This document shows, one piece after another, positions 1 through 8,874 of a DNA stretch of 64,000 bases. Each line of letters opens with the position of its first letter. Positions within the stretch are counted from its first letter, which is position 1. The notes under the pieces were generated by a model that saw nothing but the letters and a program-made list of their open reading frames with translations, ran no database searches and was not told where the DNA came from. A program made the translations under genes and the position numbers. Source of the DNA: an uncultured Flavobacteriaceae bacterium (GTDB lineage Bacteria; Bacteroidota; Bacteroidia; Flavobacteriales; Flavobacteriaceae); contig CANMXP010000001.1 of the NCBI GenBank assembly GCA_947501845.1, positions 496,001 through 560,000 of the forward strand, written 5' to 3'.

Positions 1-112
1 AAATTAAGTTTTTTTAAAATAGCCATTCTAACTACCCTATGAAATAATTACTTCCGAACGGTTTTAATAAATTTTTAAATACGGATATTGGAAAATAATG
101 TGGATATGTTAT

Positions 113-724
113 TTAAAATTCATTTTTACGAAAATTTTCATAATCCTCTTTATAGTCTAAATCGACATTTTCTAATTTTGGTTTAAAGACTTTTACCAAA
201 GAAGCATATTTTTTGAGAAGCATTTTAGCCCCTTTATCATCTTCTAGCTTTAATAACTCCGATAAATATACCTTGTCGAAAATAACGGGAACTCCAGAAA
301 TACCATTTGCATATGAAGTTGCTACAATTTGATTGGTTTTGAGTGTGAAATTTTGAATTAAGGTATTTAGAAAATCGGCATCCATGAATGGCTGATCTGC
401 TAAACAAATAAGAACAGCATCAACCTCAGGTTTTAAGTTTAAAATATGTTCTGCTGCACAGGCTATAGATTTCCCTAAACCTAACTCCCAATCCTTATTT
501 TTAATAATAGAAACAGGAAATTTACTTATTTCGTCACTTATTGTAGTGTAATTGGCTCCCAACACTACAAAAACGTCTTTAGAATCAGTTTTTAATGCTG
601 TTTCTACGGCATGCCCTAAAAGTGTTGTATGTCCCCAAGCTAATAATTGCTTAGCAGTTCCCATGCGTTTTGAAGCGCCTGCAGCTAAAATCACTATTGA
701 AATATTTGAAACGTGTTTAGACAC
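113..724 (-). CDS. MocA-like molybdenum cofactor nucleotidyltransferase
   Basis: A 203-residue MobA/MocA-family NTP transferase, expected to add CMP or GMP to molybdopterin in the cytoplasm. The nucleotide-binding signature LAAGASKRMGTAK lies at residues 13-25, the family motif LADQP at 108-112, and GLGKSI near 82-87 corresponds to the usual GMGxSL. Length matches MocA (about 190-200). It is the last gene of a four-gene operon, 11 bp after the XdhC gene and downstream of the two subunits of a molybdenum hydroxylase. That supports maturation of this enzyme's cofactor, probably the cytosine dinucleotide form. CTP versus GTP preference cannot be read from the sequence. Confidence 0.88.
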   Translation of the reverse strand: MSKHVSNISIVILAAGASKRMGTAKQLLAWGHTTLLGHAVETALKTDSKDVFVVLGANYTTISDEISKFPVSIIKNKDWELGLGKSIACAAEHILNLKPEVDAVLICLADQPFMDADFLNTLIQNFTLKTNQIVATSYANGISGVPVIFDKVYLSELLKLEDDKGAKMLLKKYASLVKVFKPKLENVDLDYKEDYENFRKNEF

Positions 725-735
725 TTTAAAAATAT

Positions 736-1755
736 TTAAGAATGGATTTTGCCCGTCTTTTTACTCAACGATATTGGATCTTGTTTTCTGCCCACGGACA
801 ATATTTCTGACACTATGGATACCGCAATTTCCTGTGGCGTCTCAGAACCAATATTAATACCTGCTGGTCCATGAATTATGTCTAAAAAGCTATGTGATAC
901 ATCAGGGCAATATTCTATAAATTGAGACAACAAATCGTCTCTTCGTTTTGATGGTCCCAATAAACCTATATATACAGGATTCGTGTCTTTTAGCTGTACT
1001 AAATACCTTAAATCATTAGCAAAATTATGAGTCATCAAAACGACAGCAGTCTGGCCATCAATGGATGCAGTTTCCATATGCTCTGCAGAAACAGCTTGAA
1101 AACTAGTCGCTCCTGGAAAATTTGCAATGGATTTCGACTCCGATGGTCCCGAAATAATAGCCACTTCCCATCCTGTTAAAGCGGCATATTTACACAATTG
1201 CACGGCATCATGCTCTGCCCCTATAATTACAAGTTTAAAACATGGGGGCATATTTTGTTTAAAAAGTAACGGTGCTCTATTAGCTTTTATATTTTGCGTA
1301 TGGTTTTGTAATGAAAAAAATGCGTCTTTAATTTTAACCCAAGATCCTATGCCAGAAGCAAAACCTTCTTTTTTATCAAAATAGGACCAAATCTCAAATG
1401 AACTTCGTGCTTCCAATGCATTGGAAAAAGCTTCTTTAAAAGCATTGTTAGGTTTAAATATTTCTATTAGAATATATAAAATACCTTCGCAACCCAACCT
1501 ATATTGACCATCATAGGTCATTATCTTAGATTCCCCTGTTTTAAAAACAGATTCAGACTGTAGTAAAATCTCCTTTTCTACGCACCCCCCACTTACAGCT
1601 CCAATCATTTTGCCATCTTCTAAAATGAGCATGCGCACCCCAGGCTTTCTATAAGAGGAACCATCAAGCGCTACTACAGATGCTAAAACCGATTGGATTC
1701 CTTTTTCATCAGCTATTTTAGCTTGATTAACAATGTCTTTAAATTCATGTGTCAT
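736..1755 (-). CDS. XdhC family molybdenum-enzyme maturation factor
   Basis: A 339-residue XdhC/CoxI protein. In this family it binds molybdenum cofactor, protects or helps sulfurate it, and inserts it into xanthine-dehydrogenase-type enzymes. The N-terminal XdhC_CoxI domain shows GSSYR at 32-36 and SGGCVE at 55-60. The C-terminal Rossmann domain starts near residue 171 (VIIGAEHDA) and keeps the typical VLMTH, GLLGPSKRR and HGPAGxxIG stretches. It lies 9 bp after the catalytic subunit gene and 11 bp before the MocA-like gene, so the four genes should be one transcript. Full length, nothing missing. Confidence 0.93.
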   Translation of the reverse strand: MTHEFKDIVNQAKIADEKGIQSVLASVVALDGSSYRKPGVRMLILEDGKMIGAVSGGCVEKEILLQSESVFKTGESKIMTYDGQYRLGCEGILYILIEIFKPNNAFKEAFSNALEARSSFEIWSYFDKKEGFASGIGSWVKIKDAFFSLQNHTQNIKANRAPLLFKQNMPPCFKLVIIGAEHDAVQLCKYAALTGWEVAIISGPSESKSIANFPGATSFQAVSAEHMETASIDGQTAVVLMTHNFANDLRYLVQLKDTNPVYIGLLGPSKRRDDLLSQFIEYCPDVSHSFLDIIHGPAGINIGSETPQEIAVSIVSEILSVGRKQDPISLSKKTGKIHS

Positions 1756-1764
1756 AAATGAAGC

Positions 1765-3981
1765 TTACCCTACCACTTTTTCTAAATCCATATTACTAAT
1801 ATATGGTTGCTTAGTCAATCTTTTTCCTGTGGCTTTATAAATAGCATTAGCTACTGCCGCACCTACAGGCGGTAATGTTGGTTCTCCCAGACCAGTTGGT
1901 GCGATATTATTTTTAACAAAATGAACATCTACCTGCGGTGTTTGTCCCATTCTTATTAGTTGATAGCTATTGAAATTATTAGATTGAGGAACCCCATCTT
2001 TAAAAGCTAATTCAGAGTACATCGTATGACCTATACCATCAATAACCCCTCCTTTTACTTGGTTTAATGCTCCCAGTGGATTAACAACAACACCACAATC
2101 TACAGCGCAGGTAACCTTTTTTACAACAGGATTTCCATTTTCCATAACAATGTCAGCAACTTCTGCTACATGAGTGTTATGACAATAATAAACAGAGAAT
2201 CCTTGATATACTCCAGGATCTGTTTTACCCCAATTAGATTTATCGACTACCATTTTTATGACACCTTGTAAACGCTCTGGACTATACTCTATATTGGGTT
2301 CTGGGTTATTTTTTACATTTTCTAATAAATCTAGATGCAATTGTACACGATCAACTTCTAAAGTTTCAGCCAATTCATCAAAAAAACTTTGTTCTGCACT
2401 TGCCAAAAAGTTAGTATATGGCGCTCTCCAAGCTCCTGTTGTGATATTACTTTGATAGTTTACAGTATCAACTTGATAATTCTCTAAAGCTGCTGCTGGA
2501 AAGAAATTTGGGATCAACCCGTACATATTAATATTAACGGCTGCTTCTTTTAAATGGTAACCTGTTAATTTTCCATCTTTAATTGATGCTGCAATTTTAT
2601 ATTTGATTGCTGGTCTGTAAACACCTGTAGTCATATCATCTTCTCTTGTAGACACCATTTTTACAGGTTTCTTGATCTTGTCTGCAATTTCAACTGCTTC
2701 ATATACAAAATCACCGTATAGTCGTCTACCAAAACCACCGCCCATTCTTGTCATCTCCAAATGAATGTCTTCGAGTTTTCTATCCAACATATTAGATACG
2801 ACTTTTGCAGCATCCTCAGGCGTTTGAACTGGACCTACTAAATGGACTTTTTCTGGAGTTACGTTTGCAAAAAAGTTCATAGGCTCCATACAATTATGAG
2901 GTAAAAACGGTGACTCGTAAGTACGCTCTAGGATTTTGTCTGCATTTGCAAATGCTTTTTTAACATTACCGTCTTTTCGCCTTGTATCAAACTTTTCACC
3001 ATTTAATAAATCCAATAATATTTTATCATGAGATTCTGTACTTTCTAGCTCAGAATCATTTTTCCATACGGCTTTAATCGCTTTTTTTCCTTTTATGGCA
3101 GCCCAAGTGGTTTTAGCGATCACGACCACTTTATCACTTTTGCTTAATTGTGCTGTCCAGCTTTTTTTATCACCTTCTAAATGTGCTCTGGCTTTCTCGC
3201 CAATAACAACAACATCTATAACACCCGAAAGTGCGCGTGCAGCTGTATCGTCAAAAGATTCAAGTACTTGTCCGAATGCAGGAGGCCTTAAAACAGAAGC
3301 ATACACCATACCTTCCTCTTTGTAATCTAAACCAAACAGTGGCTTTCCTGTAATAATCTTATCAATATCTACATTACTTGTATTCTTGCCAATGATGGTA
3401 AAATCTTCAGGGTCTTTTAATTTTACATCCTCTGGTACGTCTAACAGGGCGGCTTCTTTTACAACATCTCCATAACCAAGAGTTTCGCCTTTAGGGTTTG
3501 TAATGACACCTTGTGAAGCCTTGCACTCTGAAGGTGAAATCCCCCACTTTGCTGCTGCTGCATTTACCAACATTTGTTTCGCTGTAGCCCCTGTCTGCCT
3601 TAAGGGTTCCCAGCCCAGTCTTATGGATTGGCTACCACCAGCTAGCTGTCGGGTGTAGTTTTCAGTATCCAGCACACCTTGCTCAATATAAACATCGTCC
3701 CAAGGCACATCCAATTCTTCTGCAATGAGCATTGGCATTGAGGTTTTTACGCCTTGTCCAATTTCTGGATTTGGTGAAAATATAGTGACTTTCCCTTCAT
3801 CTGAAATTTTTATAAAGGCATTAAAATCATTAAAGTTTAACTGGCTAATATCTATAGGTGGTTTTACATCAGATTTACAAGCTGTAAACAAGTTAAAGCT
3901 AATAAGCATACCTCCACTCGCTAATGCCGAAGTTTTTAAGAATGACCTTCTACTAAATGTTTGTTGTTTTGAAAGATTCAT
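1765..3981 (-). CDS. Molybdenum hydroxylase catalytic subunit (IorB/aldehyde-oxidase type), Tat-exported
   Basis: A 738-residue molybdopterin-binding subunit of the xanthine dehydrogenase/isoquinoline 1-oxidoreductase beta family, which hydroxylates aldehydes or N-heterocycles. A twin-arginine signal (SRRSFLK, 10-16) is followed by a lipobox-like FTAC with Cys35, so the protein is probably Tat-exported folded with its cofactor and perhaps lipid-anchored. GGGFGRR at 414-420 and GLGE at 697-700 (catalytic glutamate position) mark the Mo site. It follows the 2Fe-2S subunit gene by 22 bp. No FAD subunit is present, as expected for the IorAB type, where electrons go to cytochromes or other periplasmic acceptors. 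The substrate is unknown. Confidence 0.92.
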   Translation of the reverse strand: MNLSKQQTFSRRSFLKTSALASGGMLISFNLFTACKSDVKPPIDISQLNFNDFNAFIKISDEGKVTIFSPNPEIGQGVKTSMPMLIAEELDVPWDDVYIEQGVLDTENYTRQLAGGSQSIRLGWEPLRQTGATAKQMLVNAAAAKWGISPSECKASQGVITNPKGETLGYGDVVKEAALLDVPEDVKLKDPEDFTIIGKNTSNVDIDKIITGKPLFGLDYKEEGMVYASVLRPPAFGQVLESFDDTAARALSGVIDVVVIGEKARAHLEGDKKSWTAQLSKSDKVVVIAKTTWAAIKGKKAIKAVWKNDSELESTESHDKILLDLLNGEKFDTRRKDGNVKKAFANADKILERTYESPFLPHNCMEPMNFFANVTPEKVHLVGPVQTPEDAAKVVSNMLDRKLEDIHLEMTRMGGGFGRRLYGDFVYEAVEIADKIKKPVKMVSTREDDMTTGVYRPAIKYKIAASIKDGKLTGYHLKEAAVNINMYGLIPNFFPAAALENYQVDTVNYQSNITTGAWRAPYTNFLASAEQSFFDELAETLEVDRVQLHLDLLENVKNNPEPNIEYSPERLQGVIKMVVDKSNWGKTDPGVYQGFSVYYCHNTHVAEVADIVMENGNPVVKKVTCAVDCGVVVNPLGALNQVKGGVIDGIGHTMYSELAFKDGVPQSNNFNSYQLIRMGQTPQVDVHFVKNNIAPTGLGEPTLPPVGAAVANAIYKATGKRLTKQPYISNMDLEKVVG

Positions 3982-4003
3982 TTTGTTTCTTATTTATTGA
4001 GGT

Positions 4004-4465
4004 TTAACTTATTTTATCTGCTGCTACTTTTACAGCTTTTTCTATACTATTATACGATGCACAGCGGCATATATTTCCATGCATGGCATCTCTTATTTCT
4101 GAATTGCTTGGATTCGAATTCTGGTTCAAAAATGCGGAAGCTGTCATAATTTGTCCCGATTGGCAATAACCACATTGCGGAACATCAATTTCTTTCCATG
4201 CTTGTTGTACAGGGTGACTCCCATCTTCTGAAAGCCCTTCAATCGTAGTAATACTCATACCTTCTGCTTGTGAAACTTGAAGTAAACAACTTCTCATAGC
4301 ATTACCGTCAACATGTACCGTGCAAGCTCCACATTGCCCTATTCCACAACCAAATTTGGTTCCTACTAAATCTATGTGGTCTCTTAAAACCCAAAGCAGA
4401 GGAGTGTCTTCATCTACTTCTACAGTATGCTTTTTATTATTAATTTTTAAATTGAAGGTTGCCAT
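4004..4465 (-). CDS. (2Fe-2S)-binding subunit of molybdenum hydroxylase (IorA type)
   Basis: A 153-residue electron-transfer subunit with two [2Fe-2S] clusters. The plant-ferredoxin-type cluster uses Cys40, Cys45, Cys48 and Cys60. The second cluster, in the C-terminal helical domain, uses Cys98, Cys101, Cys133 and Cys135 (CGYCQSGQ and ICRC motifs). It has no signal peptide, so it should be carried across the membrane together with the twin-arginine-tagged catalytic subunit encoded 22 bp downstream. First gene of the operon. A CAAAAATA at 4511-4518 reads as a Bacteroidota -7 box (TATTTTTG) on this strand, about 46 bp upstream of the start. Confidence 0.94.
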   Translation of the reverse strand: MATFNLKINNKKHTVEVDEDTPLLWVLRDHIDLVGTKFGCGIGQCGACTVHVDGNAMRSCLLQVSQAEGMSITTIEGLSEDGSHPVQQAWKEIDVPQCGYCQSGQIMTASAFLNQNSNPSNSEIRDAMHGNICRCASYNSIEKAVKVAADKIS

Positions 4466-4510
4466 ATATAAAGTATTAATATTAAACTAAATGTATTTTT
4501 TCTAAAAATA

Positions 4511-4518
4511 CAAAAATA
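4511..4518 (-). promoter_or_regulatory. Possible -7 box for the molybdenum hydroxylase operon
   Basis: On the minus strand this reads TATTTTTG, an exact match to the Bacteroidota sigma-A -7 consensus TAnnTTTG, 46 bp before the start of the 2Fe-2S subunit gene. I find no TTG at the expected -33 distance, so this rests on one box only. Confidence 0.3.
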
Positions 4519-4713
4519 TAAAAGCCAGCATGAATTATTACTACTGTTTTAACATTCTCTTAAGACATTACATAATCTATCTTTTTAAGAAATCGATAAG
4601 CGCCTTAAATATCAACAGAATAGCTTTTCAGAATACAAATAAATCGTTTTTGTTTTTAAAATTTATATAAACATAATATCATCTTTTGAGACCTTTTTCT
4701 TCATTTTAATTTT

Positions 4714-4721
4714 TAGATTTG
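4714..4721 (+). promoter_or_regulatory. Possible -7 box for the Na+/Ca2+ exchanger gene
   Basis: TAGATTTG matches TAnnTTTG and lies 19 bp before the ATG at 4741, giving a short leader. A TTTTG ending at 4688 could serve as the -33 element, but the 25-bp spacing is longer than the usual 19-23. Confidence 0.4.
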
Positions 4722-4740
4722 TCAAATACAAGAACTACTT

Positions 4741-5880
4741 ATGGCAATAATTTCTTCCCTTGGACTTATTTTAATTACCTGTATTATAATTTGGAGAGCT
4801 TGTGATGGCTTTGAAATGGCATCAAACTATCTTGGTAGAAATATGAAAGAAGGCATTAAAGGAGCTACTATCAATGCCATAGGAAGCAGTTTACCCGAAT
4901 TATTCACAACACTTTTTTTCTTATTTGTTTTAAAAGATAAGGATGGGTTTTCTGGTGGTATTGGTACAACTGCTGGTAGCGCTGTTTTTAATGCCATGAT
5001 TATACCTGCTGTCGTTATTTTAGTTGTTATTGGAAAAGGTATTTCTTCTAAAATTGAAATTTCCAGAAAAGTTATATTACGTGATGGCATATCATTAATT
5101 CTTGCTGAATTAGCATTAATTTTCGTAATTACTGGGCCTTCTTTAAATTGGATTCACGGGCTTATTTTAATGGTTCTATACTTTATCTATGTAGCTTATA
5201 TGCTAATAAGTCAAGGTGCTGGCGATATAGAAAACGATTATGAAGATGAAGCCGATGGTGGCAATAGGGTTGTTGCGTTATTTAAAGGAGATTTATCGAC
5301 TGTTATTTTAGGTGACTCTAAAATCAATAAAGCTAAAGCTATTGGTTTATTAGTGCTTTCTGTTTTTTTTATTGGCATAGCTTGCTTTTGGCTCGTTGAA
5401 GCTTGTGAGCAATTTGGAACGGCTATTGGTATGCCTATTTATTTTGTTTCTGTAGTTCTGGCTTCTGCTGCCACTAGCGTACCAGATACTATTATTTCTT
5501 ACAAAGATGCTATGAAAGGTAATTATGATGATGCTGTTGCCAATGCTTTAGGTAGTAATATTTTTGATGTTTGTTTTGCGCTTGGTTTTCCGCTATTTCT
5601 GTTTACGCTTATTTATGGCCCTATTGAAATGAGTTCTGAAACCATTGAAAATGTTGGACAATTGCGCGTGCTCCTTTTAATTTCAACCATTATAGTCTTC
5701 TTTATATTTGTCTTTGCTAAAAACGGTATCAAGAAACTTCATGCCAAATTATTACTTGTATTGTATGTTCTGTTTGTTGCGTACTCTATTGGAAAAGGGG
5801 TTAGCTATGATATTCCTGTTATTAATGAAATATCGAAGCTACTTTCTATGATATCTCATTGGTTTTCTAACATTTTCTAG
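4741..5880 (+). CDS. Sodium/calcium exchanger family protein
   Basis: A 379-residue CaCA-superfamily inner-membrane antiporter, expected to exchange Ca2+ for Na+ or H+. The two inverted alpha-repeats are visible. The first has GSSLPEL at 48-54 and GSAVFN at 79-84. The second has ATSVPD followed by NALGSNIFDV in the C-terminal half. Around ten hydrophobic segments flank an acidic cytoplasmic loop (DIENDYEDEADGG) near residue 165. The gene stands alone between divergent and convergent neighbours. It faces a CASTOR/POLLUX-type channel gene across a palindromic repeat. Ion specificity is inferred from the family only. Confidence 0.88.
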   Translation: MAIISSLGLILITCIIIWRACDGFEMASNYLGRNMKEGIKGATINAIGSSLPELFTTLFFLFVLKDKDGFSGGIGTTAGSAVFNAMIIPAVVILVVIGKGISSKIEISRKVILRDGISLILAELALIFVITGPSLNWIHGLILMVLYFIYVAYMLISQGAGDIENDYEDEADGGNRVVALFKGDLSTVILGDSKINKAKAIGLLVLSVFFIGIACFWLVEACEQFGTAIGMPIYFVSVVLASAATSVPDTIISYKDAMKGNYDDAVANALGSNIFDVCFALGFPLFLFTLIYGPIEMSSETIENVGQLRVLLLISTIIVFFIFVFAKNGIKKLHAKLLLVLYVLFVAYSIGKGVSYDIPVINEISKLLSMISHWFSNIF

Positions 5881-5958
5881 TTTTAACACAATAACCCTAA
5901 ACTCTATCAGGCAAAATTATGGATTCGTGCAAATCATTTTGTCAAACCTAAGTTTATA

Positions 5959-6065
5959 AACTATAGCTAAATCATAATAATTTAACATAATCTGCATTTT
6001 TTTTAGAGATCTGACAGGTTTTAAAAACCTGTCAGATCTGCTTATATCTTGATTTAACTATAGTT
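5959..6065. repeat. Nested inverted-repeat element between convergent genes
   Basis: A perfect 33-bp palindrome occupies 6007-6039: two 16-bp arms (AGATCTGACAGGTTTT and its complement) around a single A. Outside it lies a second inverted repeat: AACTATAGCTAAATC at 5959-5973 pairs with 6051-6065 with one mismatch in 15. The core CAGGTTTTAAAAACCTG recurs in the element at 33718-33752. Both copies lie between convergent genes, so transcription termination for both neighbours is a likely effect. The nested layout also suggests a small mobile repeat. The rest of the 252-bp gap holds nothing else I recognise. Confidence 0.8.
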
Positions 6066-6132
6066 GAAACCTTTACAGAAATAACAACGAACTCTAAATT
6101 AAATATTTTTTAAATCGAATTCCCAATAATTA

Positions 6133-8070
6133 CTAAAGCTCATCCTCACTCAAAACAATCAAGAAATCGTTTTCTGTAAGTTCGATAGCCATATCTTTAT
6201 CTGGGTTAAGTTTTATTCCAAAATTATCATCTAATGATTTGCTTAAGTTCCCTTTTCTAATCCCTAAACATATTTCATCACGCTGATGAGTGCAGAAAAT
6301 AGTATCTGCAAACGTGATCTGTTGTGGAAACGTATCAAAGTATAAAGTGGCTGGTTTTACATATATTTCGCTACCATCTTCAGAGAAAATATCATCATAG
6401 AAACTTTTCATTAATGATTCTTCACTCAATTGTGCTAAAATCATGGTGATTAGTTTGTTACTAATTATAAAATCATCCACATTAGTTTGTGTAATAATCT
6501 CTTGATTTTCTGAATTTAAAACTTGAGTAATTATATGTAGGCCATTATAGTTATTGACCACTTTTCGTAATAGTAGAAGGATAATAAGTGTATCAGAATC
6601 TATTTTATCTGCAGACTGCTCTTCCATACTTTGAGATAAAATAACAACTGTATCGTAGCTTTCAGGATTAACAGTTTGTAATTTATCTAAATCTAATGGG
6701 TTCGAATCATGGAGGTTTATGTTAAAGTCTTCATATTCTGCCTTGATATCTTTTATAACACCTTGTAGTTCTTCAGTAGGTGCGTCAAACATAATATCAA
6801 AACCCGAGCCTTCTAATAAATAATCTGTGGCCTCTTCTATAAAAACTTCAGCAACCTTGTGCCAACCCAAAATAAGAATGCGTTTCTTTTTCTGTTCTAA
6901 GCGTTTGTCAATAATTTTTTTAGAGGTATCAGGAAAAAAATACTGCTTACCTTCAAAAGCGATTGTAGAATCATCTTCTGCTAAAATAACTATGGTATCT
7001 CCATTTTTAAGTACAGTATCGCTAGGTGGGCGTAATATCAATCCATTTTCTTCAGAATAGATCCCTAAAGGAATCCCATCCTTCATATGATAGCTCAACT
7101 TATAGAAATTAGTATGATTCCAATCATCTTCATAAAAATAAATCTCACAACCGTCAAATGATAAAATTTCTTTATAAACGGTATCCAACCCACTCGTTAA
7201 AGATGTCTGGATAAGCAGTTTCCCCATTATATCCCAACTATCTATGGCAATAATATTTTCATCTTCAAAAAAGCTAATGATATCTCGTTTTTCCTTAGTG
7301 AAAATTTCGGCTATTATTGGTAGCTCATTTTTACCATCCTGGCATGCTGTAATGGCTAATATAGACTTAACAGATTGCACATCGCTTGCTACTTTTTTAT
7401 CTGTAGTCGCGCTCTCAGAGCAGTTTGCCAGTATAATTATAGAGCGTGCAGATTCTAAATTGACACGCTTCAATTCGTTAATGTTAGCATAATCCCCCTG
7501 TGTTGTTATAACCTCTGTGGTTAGTGTATCTGGAAGACGTTTTGTAATCAGATTATCCATAATCTCTTTGTCCTCTCTGGATAAAATAACTACTGAGGCT
7601 TTAGCTTCACTTTCATTAGCTAAAATAAGTTCTCTAATAACATCAACAACACGCTCATTCCAACCTAAAATGATCGTATGATTATGTTCTATAACCTTGC
7701 CCCTACCTTTTCTAAAATCGTAAAGCATGGTGTCTAATGCCGTCGTAATAAAACCAATAAGCATAGACAACAAAATAACGCCTGTTAAACCAGAAAGAAT
7801 GGTTAAAATCTTGAGATAAGTTGGTGCATCATTATCCTGATTCATATTTCCAGGATCTGTCATTTCTAGAAACGTCACCCATATATCTCGAAAAATATTA
7901 CCTGTATAGTCTAAACTAGGAAATAGGTTTATAAGTAACAATCGCAACCCCGTGAGGACTACAAAAACAACGATAAATAAAATTAAAAGGCTTTTAAATA
8001 TGGATGCGCCTCCTTTGCTTAAAAAACGTTCAGCCCTGTAGTTTAAACGCTCTCTGAAAGAATTTTTCAT
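6133..8070 (-). CDS. CASTOR/POLLUX-related ion channel with two RCK-like domains
   Basis: A 645-residue inner-membrane channel of the plant CASTOR/POLLUX-like group. Transmembrane segments lie near 24-46 and 86-110. Between them MTDPGN (70-75) matches the pore-loop DPGN signature. Two Rossmann-type RCK domains follow, one beginning HTIILGWNERV at 131 and one RILILGWHKVAEV at 397. These cytoplasmic domains gate such channels in response to nucleotides or cations. Known relatives conduct K+ or Ca2+, but selectivity here is unknown. It is convergent with the Na+/Ca2+ exchanger gene and followed 60 bp later by a zinc-ribbon/TerB protein gene. Confidence 0.88.
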   Translation of the reverse strand: MKNSFRERLNYRAERFLSKGGASIFKSLLILFIVVFVVLTGLRLLLINLFPSLDYTGNIFRDIWVTFLEMTDPGNMNQDNDAPTYLKILTILSGLTGVILLSMLIGFITTALDTMLYDFRKGRGKVIEHNHTIILGWNERVVDVIRELILANESEAKASVVILSREDKEIMDNLITKRLPDTLTTEVITTQGDYANINELKRVNLESARSIIILANCSESATTDKKVASDVQSVKSILAITACQDGKNELPIIAEIFTKEKRDIISFFEDENIIAIDSWDIMGKLLIQTSLTSGLDTVYKEILSFDGCEIYFYEDDWNHTNFYKLSYHMKDGIPLGIYSEENGLILRPPSDTVLKNGDTIVILAEDDSTIAFEGKQYFFPDTSKKIIDKRLEQKKKRILILGWHKVAEVFIEEATDYLLEGSGFDIMFDAPTEELQGVIKDIKAEYEDFNINLHDSNPLDLDKLQTVNPESYDTVVILSQSMEEQSADKIDSDTLIILLLLRKVVNNYNGLHIITQVLNSENQEIITQTNVDDFIISNKLITMILAQLSEESLMKSFYDDIFSEDGSEIYVKPATLYFDTFPQQITFADTIFCTHQRDEICLGIRKGNLSKSLDDNFGIKLNPDKDMAIELTENDFLIVLSEDEL

Positions 8071-8130
8071 AAGATATTAAGTAGGGTGGTTAATGATTGA
8101 TTAGTTTTTAGGTTTTCAACCTTAGGGAAT

Positions 8131-8757
8131 TTAATTCATTTGTTCAACAAATTCTGCCATAATGCCTTTAATATGTGCTGAAGACATTTCCATGATGACA
8201 CCCATTTCAAGAATCATTTTTCTTTCAGATTCATCAAAATGACCATCGGAATATGCCACATCTAAAGCACACTTAATTAAAAGCTCCTTACCATGCTCGT
8301 TTAAAGATGGTCCTACATTTTTTAAATAAGTTGAAATATCGCTAGAATCTGCTTGTACTTCTTTTATATAATCATCTAATTGGAAAGAGGACATATCGTT
8401 ATGCCCATACTTATTAATGATTTTCAGTACCATCACTTTTTCATTGTTGTCAATCACACCATCCGCCAACATAATTTTCACCATAACATGACGTATAGCT
8501 TGCTCGTACATAGCCATAAACGCCTCTCTATCATTAGACGCTGTATTATTTATAACTTTTGTGATAAAGGTGCCTTTGCAATGGTCGCACTCTACATATT
8601 CTCCTTTGTTTCCTAAAGGAATAAGTGGAATAAAATATAAAGTAAAAAACTGAGTGACTTTTCTGTGTCTGTATCCTCTATCGGCTTCGCATTGCGGGCA
8701 ATTAAATGTTCCTGTAGCTTTAGTTGAACGCACACCTCTAGTTCCAAAAATGATCAT
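8131..8757 (-). CDS. Zinc-ribbon and TerB-domain protein
   Basis: A 208-residue cytoplasmic or membrane-associated protein. The N-terminus has a zinc ribbon with Cys20, Cys23, Cys57 and Cys60. Between the Cys pairs, FFTLYFIPLIPLG (37-49) is hydrophobic and typical of this zinc-ribbon family. Residues about 80-205 form a TerB-like all-helical domain with two acidic repeats (ADGVIDNNEK and SDGHFDESER), the pattern thought to bind divalent metal. It lies downstream of kbl on the same strand, with 117 bp between them, and may be separately transcribed. The molecular role is not known. Confidence 0.75.
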   Translation of the reverse strand: MIIFGTRGVRSTKATGTFNCPQCEADRGYRHRKVTQFFTLYFIPLIPLGNKGEYVECDHCKGTFITKVINNTASNDREAFMAMYEQAIRHVMVKIMLADGVIDNNEKVMVLKIINKYGHNDMSSFQLDDYIKEVQADSSDISTYLKNVGPSLNEHGKELLIKCALDVAYSDGHFDESERKMILEMGVIMEMSSAHIKGIMAEFVEQMN

Positions 8758-8874
8758 AAATGTAGATTAGGTTAGATTAAAATTTTGTTTAAATATAATA
8801 ATCTTAACTTAAAAAACTAAAAATAGTTATCTAATCAACGAAGATTCTTTAGGTGTATTCCTTAAACTAAAAAG

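Noticed and set aside
1-112. A gene at the left edge
   Set aside because: AT-rich with stops in all frames and no recognisable product; only the end of the MocA-like gene's downstream region is seen.
6700-6720. GGTTCGAATC, which resembles the T-loop of a tRNA
   Set aside because: It lies inside the CASTOR/POLLUX-type gene as coding sequence, and no acceptor stem, D arm or anticodon arm surrounds it.
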